Shown here: in pieces, positions 1-5,647 of the stretch | Layout: every line of letters starts with the position of its first letter | Numbering within the stretch: the first letter of the stretch is position 1 | Source of the DNA: Candidatus Woesearchaeota archaeon | Lineage (GTDB): Archaea > Nanobdellota > Nanobdellia > Woesearchaeales > SM23-78 | NCBI GenBank assembly: GCA_016933095.1 | Contig: JAFGBP010000057.1 | Coordinates: 1-14,282, forward strand | Reading direction: 5' to 3' | DNA: 14,282 nucleotides | Translations under genes and position numbers: made by a program | Notes under the pieces: generated by a model | Seen by the model: the letters and a program-made list of their open reading frames with translations, nothing else | Databases searched by the model: none | What the model was told of the DNA's origin: nothing

Positions 1-5
1 AAGAT

Positions 6-58
6 CTCTGCGCAACGCGCAGAGGCCTATTGCAGAGCAATAGCCCATAATATTATTT
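6..58. terminator. Tandem triloop hairpins with T-rich tail
   Basis: Two perfect short hairpins stand side by side. CTCTGCGC (6-13) pairs with GCGCAGAG (17-24) around loop AAC, and CTATTGC (27-33) pairs with GCAATAG (37-43) around loop AGA. The + strand then runs into TATTATTTT (about 50-58). Archaeal termination mainly needs a T-run, so this may be the 3' end of a + strand transcript entering from the left. The pairings are seen directly; the terminator role is inferred, and a repeat element is equally possible. Confidence 0.35.
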
Positions 59-127
59 TAAAAATTCAAGAGATTTTGAACGCACCCCCCTGATAAAGGA
101 GTCAATAAATGCTCTTGGAGTCTTATT

Positions 128-141
128 GAAAAGATTTATAT
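128..141 (+). promoter_or_regulatory. BRE/TATA promoter of the 166-672 gene
   Basis: A purine-rich stretch GAAAAG (128-133) is followed directly by ATTTATAT (134-141), matching an archaeal BRE plus TATA box. The box centre is about 28 bp upstream of the ATG at 166. In archaea transcription starts about 25-28 bp downstream of the TATA centre, so the predicted transcript begins at or next to the start codon, giving a leaderless mRNA. There is no Shine-Dalgarno before 166, which agrees with this. Confidence 0.55.
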
Positions 142-165
142 CCTCGGCTTTCATCCCTTCTCCCC

Positions 166-672
166 ATGAAACTTTTACGGCTTGATTTCGATCATAGCAT
201 GGAGAAGAACGGCTTTTCAAACTTCTCTTATAGATTCGGCTTTGAGGGCTCTTCTTCTGAGGAGCTGAAGCGGAATGCAAAGGAAGGATTTGGAGTCCTT
301 GAGGAGATATTAGACAGCGCGTTGCTTGGCTTTGGCACCCAGAAGGAGGATGTTGGCAACATAACGTCGCGGAACCTGTCAAGGGGCTTTAAGTATTGCT
401 TCCCTCAGGGTTCCCCTAATTATTTCTGGGATGATTACATATGTTTGAAGCTTAATGCCGAGACTTCAGGCAAGGCCGTGACTGGAATCGAGGTTGGCTT
501 GTCTCACCAGGAACATGATGAAGACAGGCTTCTTCGGGTGTATGACCGCATAATAGGCTTGCCTGGCTTGGAATTGGAGCCGAGGGTTTATGACGACGCA
601 GAGAAGGTCAAGACCTTGAGATCTCTCGATGCCAAGGAGGCTTACCAGCGGATATTGTTAGGGAACAGCTAG
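166..672 (+). CDS. Hypothetical protein, 168 aa, leaderless
   Basis: I do not recognise this family. The product is a soluble, acidic protein with no signal peptide or membrane segment. It has a Phe/Tyr/Ser-rich N-terminal part (residues 7-30), a charged helical-looking stretch (residues 31-50) and aromatic residues near 76-93 (FKYCFP, NYFWDDY). It contains only two cysteines (78 and 93), so no zinc ribbon is evident. The ATG at 166 is preferred because a TATA box at 134-141 puts the predicted transcription start at the codon, and no ribosome binding site is visible. It is separated from the glycan operon by 349 bp with its own promoter, so it is probably a separate unit. The coding call rests on an uninterrupted 168-codon frame with promoter in place. 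Function unknown. Confidence 0.7.
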   Translation: MKLLRLDFDHSMEKNGFSNFSYRFGFEGSSSEELKRNAKEGFGVLEEILDSALLGFGTQKEDVGNITSRNLSRGFKYCFPQGSPNYFWDDYICLKLNAETSGKAVTGIEVGLSHQEHDEDRLLRVYDRIIGLPGLELEPRVYDDAEKVKTLRSLDAKEAYQRILLGNS

Positions 673-789
673 CAGCGTCTTGGCTGCCGACGTGCCGCGC
701 GGTCTCTTTTGGCCATCTTGTTCTGCATTTTCCGTCCTGCACATTCTGGTTTTCTGATTGCCTTCTGTGACCTCGGCTGGATTCCACTA

Positions 790-805
790 CGATAAAGTAT
801 ATAAA
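790..805 (+). promoter_or_regulatory. Promoter of the glycan operon
   Basis: AGTATATAAA (796-805) is a strong archaeal TATA box, with a purine-rich BRE-like CGATAAAG (790-797) overlapping its 5' side. The predicted transcription start is near 826-830, about 195 nt upstream of the first start codon at 1022. This leaves an unusually long 5' leader that contains the inverted repeats at 833-989. The motif is partly self-complementary, so minus-strand transcription from it cannot be excluded. Confidence 0.55.
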
Positions 806-832
806 CTAAGCAGGTCTTTTTAGACGTAAACT

Positions 833-912
833 ACCGGACTAAAGCAAGAAAGCCGTTGGCTTTCTGATCCAGAAAATCGGAGATTTTCTGAAGCCCAGAG
901 CTTTAGCTTGGT
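833..912 (+). ncRNA. Predicted three-way-junction RNA in operon leader
   Basis: Outer stem: CTAAAGC (839-845) pairs with GCTTTAG (900-906), extended through a 3x3 internal loop by ACC (833-835) with GGT (910-912). It encloses two perfect hairpins: AGAAAGCC (847-854)/GGCTTTCT (858-865) with loop GTT, and CAGAAAATC (870-878)/GATTTTCTG (882-890) with loop GGA. A competing hairpin CCAgAGC (895-901)/GCTTGG (906-911), with loop TTTA and a bulged G898, would use the 3' strand of the outer stem, so the two folds exclude each other. Pairings were read directly; expression and function are inferred. It could be a cis-regulatory leader, a separate small RNA or a hairpin repeat element. It matches no riboswitch I know. 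Confidence 0.45.
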
Positions 913-921
913 CGTTTGACT

Positions 922-952
922 CAAAACCCACGCGCTTGCGTAGCGGATTTTG
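922..952 (+). promoter_or_regulatory. Leader hairpin
   Basis: CAAAA (922-926) pairs with TTTTG (948-952), continued by CC (927-928) with GG (945-946) past a bulged A947. An inner ACGC (930-933)/GCGT (938-941) stem has loop GCTT. It lies between the three-way junction and the first gene of the operon. Role unknown; possibly part of a regulatory leader. Confidence 0.35.
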
Positions 953-969
953 TTGTGAAGATCGTATTT

Positions 970-989
970 GTAGCCATTTGTCAGGCTAC
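970..989 (+). promoter_or_regulatory. Leader hairpin before first gene
   Basis: GTAGCC (970-975) pairs with GGCTAC (984-989) around an 8-nt loop. It ends 19 nt before the Shine-Dalgarno of the DUF2304 gene (1009-1015). It does not itself cover the ribosome binding site. Confidence 0.3.
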
Positions 990-1008
990 CTTTGCAGTGC
1001 GGTCAATT

Positions 1009-1015
1009 GGAGGGG
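1009..1015 (+). promoter_or_regulatory. Shine-Dalgarno fixing the DUF2304 start
   Basis: GGAGGGG lies 6 nt before ATG 1022. It selects this start over TTG 992, which would add ten residues (QCGQLEGIH after the initiator) unlike the family's hydrophobic N-terminus. Confidence 0.7.
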
Positions 1016-1021
1016 ATTCAT

Positions 1022-1372
1022 ATGTTGCTTCAGATTATTATTTCGATAATGCTGCTCTTAGCTTGGGCCAGTGTCATACACATGCTTAGGATGAAGAAGC
1101 TTAACTTGGGAGAGTTCATCTTGTGGTCCGCGCTTTGGCTTGGTTTGCTCCTCACGAGCCTTTTCCCTCGTGTGCTGGGCCAGGTCTCTGACTTCCTTGG
1201 CATCGGCAGGGTCGTTGACATGATCGTGTATCTTAGCGTGTTCGTGCTTTTCTTCATGATGTTCAAGCTTTACATGCGCATGGAGGCGCAGGAAAGGACC
1301 ATGACTGATCTTGTCAGGAACGTCGCTATCAGGCGCGCATCGGAAAAGGATAATAATAAGAGAAAGAGATAA
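1022..1372 (+). CDS. DUF2304 family small membrane protein
   Basis: A 116-residue membrane protein with three predicted hydrophobic helices (about residues 2-22, 31-49 and 65-84) and a basic, hydrophilic C-terminal tail (residues 96-116). The middle carries the family pattern: W-x-x-L-W-x-x-L before the second helix end, F-P near 48, LGIGRVVD at 59-66, and a third helix followed by Y-x-R-M-E. I recognise this as DUF2304 (PF10066), a family often encoded beside glycosyltransferases in polysaccharide clusters; its biochemical role is not established. The start is ATG 1022, chosen over an in-frame TTG at 992 because GGAGGGG (1009-1015) sits 6 nt upstream. It is the first gene of the operon. A role as membrane partner of a neighbouring glycosyltransferase is inferred. 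Confidence 0.88.
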   Translation: MLLQIIISIMLLLAWASVIHMLRMKKLNLGEFILWSALWLGLLLTSLFPRVLGQVSDFLGIGRVVDMIVYLSVFVLFFMMFKLYMRMEAQERTMTDLVRNVAIRRASEKDNNKRKR

Positions 1373-1406
1373 AGATAATCTAATTTTAGCAAGGAGTTTT
1401 GGTAAC

Positions 1407-2537
1407 ATGAAGGTTCTGTTGATCACCGCGTATTTCAAGGAGGAGGCCAGGGGTATCCCGACGAGCTACAAGCTTGCCCGTCTGTTGGCTGAGCACGGTC
1501 ATGAGGTGGTCGTCCTGACCTCAAAGGCTATCTCGAGGAGGACTGATGAGCCTCACAGGAACATAAAAGTGATCGAGACCAAGGATCTCTTCATCAGGGA
1601 TCCTTTGAACGTTAACCTGATGCCTTTCCTTTTCAGGGATCTTGGCAGAATAATTAAGAAAGAGAATCCTGACGTGTGCATAGTCTCCAAGTACATCTTC
1701 TTCCCGATCATATGCACTCCTTATCTTAGGATGAAGGGCTTGCCTGTCATCGTCATAACTGACACATATCCTGGGGTGGTGTGGTTCGTGAGAAACAAGC
1801 TTGTCAATTTCATGGCATGGCTCTATTATCACGTGGTCGGAAGGTTCTTTTTCAAGTTCGCCGACTTAGTAGTGCTGACGCATGAGGAGATCATCGAGGC
1901 CACCAAAGGCATCGGGGTAAAACCGAACAGGTTCACAGTGATCCATAACGGAGTCGACCTTAAGAGGATCGACGCTGCAAGACCGGCCCGCAACATCAAG
2001 AAGGGTAAGGATGATGTAATAGTTACGTTCGTCGGCAGACTTGCGAGCATCAAGGGCCTTGACACCTTGCTTGAGGCTGCAAAGGATATCCTTGCCAAGC
2101 CTGAGCACAGGAACGTACGCTTCCTCCTCGTCGGAGACGGGGACAATCGCAGACTCTTCAGGCACAAGAGTGTTGAGTACCTGGGTTACAGGAATGATGT
2201 CGTCTCGATCTTCAAGAAAAGCGACATCGCCGTCATGCCTAGCATCTCAGAAGGCCTGCCATCAGCAGTCATAGAAGCTATGTCCTGCGGCGTCCCTATC
2301 GTTGGAAGCGACATTCCTGGAGGCATGAAGGTGCTCGTGAAGGACAACGTGACCGGCCTTAGGTTCAGGAAGGGCGACAGCAAGGACTTGGCAGCAAAGC
2401 TTGAGAAACTGATAAAGAGCAAGGGGCTTCGCCAGAGGTTGGGGCTGGGCGCCAGGAGGCTTATCGAGAAGGATTTCAACAACGACAAGATATATAATAC
2501 TTGGAACAACACACTGAAGAGGCTGGTGAGAAGATGA
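1407..2537 (+). CDS. GT4 family glycosyltransferase (first)
   Basis: A 376-residue GT-B fold retaining glycosyltransferase, expected to act on a lipid-linked glycan at the inner membrane face using a nucleotide sugar. The N-terminal acceptor domain (residues 1-175) opens with MKVLLITAYF and a Gly-Ile-Pro-Thr loop (17-19). The C-terminal donor domain shows IHNGVD (179-184), GRLASIKG (210-217), VGDGD (242-246) and the EX7E region E282-GLPSAVI-E290 followed by MSCGVP. Length and motif order are normal for GT4 (PF00534/PF13439). The start is ATG 1407, with AAGGAG at 1391-1396. An upstream extension to 1311 would overlap the DUF2304 gene by 62 bp and is not supported. Its TGA (2535-2537) overlaps the next possible start, ATG 2534, indicating coupled translation. 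The sugar specificity cannot be read from the sequence. Confidence 0.92.
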   Translation: MKVLLITAYFKEEARGIPTSYKLARLLAEHGHEVVVLTSKAISRRTDEPHRNIKVIETKDLFIRDPLNVNLMPFLFRDLGRIIKKENPDVCIVSKYIFFPIICTPYLRMKGLPVIVITDTYPGVVWFVRNKLVNFMAWLYYHVVGRFFFKFADLVVLTHEEIIEATKGIGVKPNRFTVIHNGVDLKRIDAARPARNIKKGKDDVIVTFVGRLASIKGLDTLLEAAKDILAKPEHRNVRFLLVGDGDNRRLFRHKSVEYLGYRNDVVSIFKKSDIAVMPSISEGLPSAVIEAMSCGVPIVGSDIPGGMKVLVKDNVTGLRFRKGDSKDLAAKLEKLIKSKGLRQRLGLGARRLIEKDFNNDKIYNTWNNTLKRLVRR

Positions 2538-2567
2538 AGAAGAGGATCGGTGAAAAGATGAAGAAGA
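2525..2567 (+). repeat. Tandem duplication of RBS plus start codon
   Basis: GGTGAGAAGATGAAGAAGA (2525-2543) is repeated 24 bp later as GGTGAAAAGATGAAGAAGA (2549-2567), with 18 of 19 bases identical. Each copy carries a GGTGA Shine-Dalgarno-like core 4 nt before an ATG (2534 and 2558), in the same frame. The first copy spans the stop codon of the preceding GT4 gene. The peptide GEKMKK is therefore encoded twice, although the first GE lies upstream of the first ATG. Confidence 0.75.
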
Positions 2568-3694
2568 AAAAGGATGTTGTCTTCTTCCTCATTAACTCCT
2601 TGGAAATGGGAGGGGCCGAGAGGGTAATTTCTGAGCTTGAGCCTTTCCTCTCAAAGAGGTATGATTTCCGGATCCTCACGCTCAGGGAATCCGAGAAGGC
2701 AAGCAGCATAAAGGTTGGGCAGAAGCCCAAGGCGCTTCTTCGCACGCATAGCGATGTCGCAATGCTGCTTCTCTGGCCGCTCGCAGTGCTGAGATTGAAG
2801 AGTATTATAAGGAAGGAAAATCCTTTGAGAGTCGTGAGCTTCCTTGAGCTGAGCAACTTCGCAAACCTCGCCGCTCACAGGAAGGGAGAGGCAATAATCT
2901 CTTTTCGAACTAGCTTCTCGTTCTTCCACGGGATCAAGGGCGCTGTCTACAAGCTGCTCATAAGGCTCTTTTACAGGAGGGCGAAGCTAATCGTGTTCAA
3001 CTCGTCCGAGAACAAGGTCTTGACTCTTCGCAAGTTCGGGCTGAGGAAGGCTAAAGGGTCTGTTGCGAGGAATCCCTTCAACGTTTCAAGGATAAGGTCT
3101 CTTGCAGCCAAACCATTGTCGGCATCCGAGAAGAAGATGCTCGCAGGCAAGAAAGTCTTCTTGTCGATGGGACGTCTTAATAATGAGAAGAACTGGGACT
3201 CCCTGATCAAGGCTTTCAGACACGCGGTCGCGAGAGATAAGAGGAACGTGCTCGTCATACTTGGGCAGGGCATCCAGATGGACGCGCTAAAAGACCTTGC
3301 GGATCATGAGGGCCTCAAGGATAACGTCTTCCTCCTCGGAAGGAAGGATAACGTGTATCCATACCTGAGAAGGGCCGATTATTTCATCTTCAACTCGCCA
3401 GCAGAAGGATTCCCAAACGCCCTCATAGAGGCGGCGGCTTGCGGCCTCCCGATAATAACTAATGATTTCAGGACAGGCGCGCGGGAGCTGATCGATCCTA
3501 GGCTGGATTTCGGGAAAAGAATAAGGTATCCGCGCTTTGGCCCTAACGGCGTCCTGCTGAGCAGCCGGAACTACGCATCAGATCTCAAAATGGCTCTGGA
3601 GAAGACTAACTTCATAAAGCAGGGCAAATATGGTTTAGAGCATTTCGAGATAAAGAAGGTCGTATCCCGATGGATCGATATAATCGAGAGCTAG
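2534..3694 (+). CDS. GT4 family glycosyltransferase (second)
   Basis: A 386-residue GT-B glycosyltransferase (378 if ATG 2558 is used). The N-terminal domain begins, after a Lys-rich run, with FLINSLEMGGAERV (18-31); the MGGAERV loop is typical of GT4 enzymes of the GalNAc/GlcNAc-transfer type. The donor domain has ARNPFN (178-183), GRLNNEKN (213-220) and the EX7E region E291-GFPNALI-E299 followed by AAACGLP. Family knowledge suggests addition of a sugar to a polyprenyl-linked intermediate; the exact donor is unknown. I chose 2534 because the ATGA overlap with the upstream stop is the usual coupled arrangement. 2558 is an equal candidate: it gives MKKKKDVVFFL, close to where family members normally begin, and it has its own GGTGA. 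An 18-bp gap separates it from asnB1. Confidence 0.9.
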   Translation: MKKRIGEKMKKKKDVVFFLINSLEMGGAERVISELEPFLSKRYDFRILTLRESEKASSIKVGQKPKALLRTHSDVAMLLLWPLAVLRLKSIIRKENPLRVVSFLELSNFANLAAHRKGEAIISFRTSFSFFHGIKGAVYKLLIRLFYRRAKLIVFNSSENKVLTLRKFGLRKAKGSVARNPFNVSRIRSLAAKPLSASEKKMLAGKKVFLSMGRLNNEKNWDSLIKAFRHAVARDKRNVLVILGQGIQMDALKDLADHEGLKDNVFLLGRKDNVYPYLRRADYFIFNSPAEGFPNALIEAAACGLPIITNDFRTGARELIDPRLDFGKRIRYPRFGPNGVLLSSRNYASDLKMALEKTNFIKQGKYGLEHFEIKKVVSRWIDIIES

Positions 3695-3712
3695 TAAAGA
3701 GGTAAGAGATAG

Positions 3713-5647
3713 GTGTGCGGCATAAACGGTTTCAATTGGAAGGATGAGAAGCTCATTACGGAAATGAACAAAAGAATCAAGCATAGGGGACCTGATGACA
3801 ACGGGTCGCTGGCCACCGAGAACCTTTCGCTCGGCCAGGTAAGGCTCTCGATTCTGGACCTAAGCTCCGCCGGCCACCAACCCATGTTATACAGCAAGAT
3901 GACAGGGGCATGCTCAAGGACCCACAAGCCTCATCTGATGAAGAAAGCCGAATTGGCAATCGTGTTCAACGGGGAAATCTACAACTTCCAGGAGATAAGG
4001 GAGGAGCTGAAGAGGAAAGGATACTGCTTTTCGACGCGGTGCGACACAGAGGTCATCCTGGCAAGCTACCTCGAGTGGGGTCCTGACTGCGTCAAGAGAT
4101 TCAATGGTATGTGGGCGTTCGCCCTGCATGACAGGAAGAAGGACATCCTTTTCTGCTCCAGGGACCGAATTGGAAAGAAGCCGTTTTTCTACCACTTCGA
4201 CGCGAAGAGCGGGAAGTTCATGTTCACCAGCGAGTTGAAGGCAATCTTTCAGCAACTGGAATTAGGAAAGAAGGAGGAGATTGACAGGCGAGCCCTTGAC
4301 ATCTACTTCACCACAGGATACATCCCTGCGCCCATGAGCATCTTCAGAAACGTCAGGAAGCTCGAGGCGCGCCAGAGCTTAGTCTTTGACCTCCGGAAGA
4401 AAAGGATAAGAGACATGCATTATCATTACGCGCTCCCACAGTACAAACCAGTCAAGGACGAAAAGGCCTTGATCCGGGAGGGTAAGTCCCTGCTCCATGA
4501 CGCGACGCGTCTCAGGATGATCGCTGACGTGCCAGTTGGAGCCTTCCTTTCTGGAGGACTTGACAGCAGCGCCGTCGTAGCGGCCATGGCTGGCTCCACA
4601 GAGCTCAAGAAACTCCACACATTCTCTGTTGGCTTCGAAGATAGGTTCGATGAGTCGCGCTACATGAAGGATGTGAAGGACTTTCTGCGAACGCGCCACC
4701 ATCATAGCTACTATAAAGAACAGGATTTTGACCGCATAATGGTACTCAACCGCCTCTCCTACGTTTACGACGAACCTTTCGGCGATTACTCTAACTTCCC
4801 TACCTACGAGCTATCACGCCTAGCACGCGAGCATGTAACCGTAGCTTTGAGCGGAGATGGCGGAGATGAAATTTTCGGAGGGTATACATTCCACCAGATC
4901 GCCTCACAAATACGCCTTTTGCAAAAGATACCTCGTTGGATCCGAAGGATGATGCTGGCTCTGCTTCCTAAGAGCGATAATCCCGACGCGTTGATGACCC
5001 TTAAGGGGAAAGCTCGCGAGGCTTTTAGGATCAGCCTGTTAAGGCCTGAGGACTTCTACGCAGAAGTAGGCTCAGAGCAAGTATACAAACCCGCTGCTTT
5101 CAAGAATTGGTCTAGGGAGCGCATGAGAAGAGTGTTAAGGAGCTGTGGTGGAGAGCTGGAAGAGGCCGTCATACGTTATGACCTTTATTACCACACCTTG
5201 CCTGACAATTTCCTAGTCAAGACAGACCGTGCATCCATGGCACACGCTCTCGAAGTGAGAAGCCCGTTCCTGGATCACAGGTTCTTGGAGCTGGAAGCAC
5301 GCATACCAATAAAGTGGAAGACTACGGCACGCAGGCGAAAGCTGCTGCTTCGGAAAATCATAAAAGGAACTGTTCCTGGAAGCATCGTAAGGCGCGGCAA
5401 GCAGGGTTTCACGCCGCCACTCGAGAAGTGGATCAACAAGGAAAAGAACATGAAGGTGCTACGGGAAGGTATGAAACGCCTTGAGAAGGAAGGCATCCTA
5501 GGACAAGAGTGGACCCAGTTCTTCAGGGCAAAAGTGCTCTCGGGAAAAGGACACGACAATATTGTCCTGAATCTTTACAGGATCAGGCTCCTCCTCCTTA
5601 TAAAATGGTGCGAGCGATGGCTCTGGAAAGGAGGTGATAAGATATGA
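3713..5647 (+). CDS. asnB: Asparagine-synthase-like amidotransferase AsnB1
   Basis: A 644-residue, two-domain glutamine-hydrolysing amidotransferase. The class II glutaminase domain (about 1-210) has the N-terminal nucleophile Cys2 (CGINGF), R44-LS, NGEIYN (86-91) and D111-TE. The synthetase domain (about 240-574) has the ATP pyrophosphatase PP-loop SGGLDSS (280-286), DEPFGD (353-358) and SGDGGDE (380-386), plus the conserved RSPFLDH (516-522) and GKQGF (562-566). All key residues are present, so it should activate a carboxyl group with ATP and transfer glutamine-derived ammonia. Inside glycan clusters this family is often proposed to amidate uronic acids rather than make free asparagine; that role is inferred. 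An insertion of about 15-20 residues (roughly 60-79) precedes the NGEIYN strand. The start is GTG 3713, required for Cys2 to follow the initiator, with GAGGT at 3699-3703. The stop overlaps the ligase start. Confidence 0.93.
   Translation: MCGINGFNWKDEKLITEMNKRIKHRGPDDNGSLATENLSLGQVRLSILDLSSAGHQPMLYSKMTGACSRTHKPHLMKKAELAIVFNGEIYNFQEIREELKRKGYCFSTRCDTEVILASYLEWGPDCVKRFNGMWAFALHDRKKDILFCSRDRIGKKPFFYHFDAKSGKFMFTSELKAIFQQLELGKKEEIDRRALDIYFTTGYIPAPMSIFRNVRKLEARQSLVFDLRKKRIRDMHYHYALPQYKPVKDEKALIREGKSLLHDATRLRMIADVPVGAFLSGGLDSSAVVAAMAGSTELKKLHTFSVGFEDRFDESRYMKDVKDFLRTRHHHSYYKEQDFDRIMVLNRLSYVYDEPFGDYSNFPTYELSRLAREHVTVALSGDGGDEIFGGYTFHQIASQIRLLQKIPRWIRRMMLALLPKSDNPDALMTLKGKAREAFRISLLRPEDFYAEVGSEQVYKPAAFKNWSRERMRRVLRSCGGELEEAVIRYDLYYHTLPDNFLVKTDRASMAHALEVRSPFLDHRFLELEARIPIKWKTTARRRKLLLRKIIKGTVPGSIVRRGKQGFTPPLEKWINKEKNMKVLREGMKRLEKEGILGQEWTQFFRAKVLSGKGHDNIVLNLYRIRLLLLIKWCERWLWKGGDKI
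5630..5638 (+). promoter_or_regulatory. Perfect Shine-Dalgarno of the ligase gene
   Basis: GGAGGTGAT is fully complementary to the conserved 16S 3' tail (ATCACCTCC). It lies inside the last codons of asnB1, 5 nt before ATG 5644. With the ATGA overlap it supports strong re-initiation, so the ligase may be made in amounts at least matching AsnB1. Confidence 0.75.

Larger units (their letters stand above)
673..1021 (+). other. Intergenic region with operon promoter and structured leader
   Basis: This is the only stretch over 300 bases without a gene. Positions 673-785 contain pyrimidine-rich stretches (such as TCTCTTTT near 711 and TTTTC further on) that might end transcription of the preceding gene, but no clear hairpin terminator. 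Positions 796-805 are a TATA box. From about 833 to 989 there is a dense run of inverted repeats, listed separately, and the ribosome binding site for the next gene lies at 1009-1015. No tRNA, C/D box or H/ACA signature was found. An Arg-rich minus-strand frame ending near 672 has no convincing start. Confidence 0.6.

Noticed and set aside
670..800. Arg-rich minus-strand frame ending in a TAG near 672
   Set aside because: Its only Met codons lie close to the end, leaving about 19 residues; the Arg richness reflects local GC-rich sequence.
833..990. Structured region as a tRNA, C/D box or H/ACA RNA
   Set aside because: No cloverleaf, no box C (RTGATGA) paired with a CTGA box D, and no ACA tail at the right distance from a hairpin were found.
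1311..1406. N-terminal extension of the first GT4 to 1311
   Set aside because: It would overlap the DUF2304 gene in another frame and add Arg-rich sequence unlike the family; ATG 1407 has a ribosome binding site and gives a standard GT-B N-terminus.
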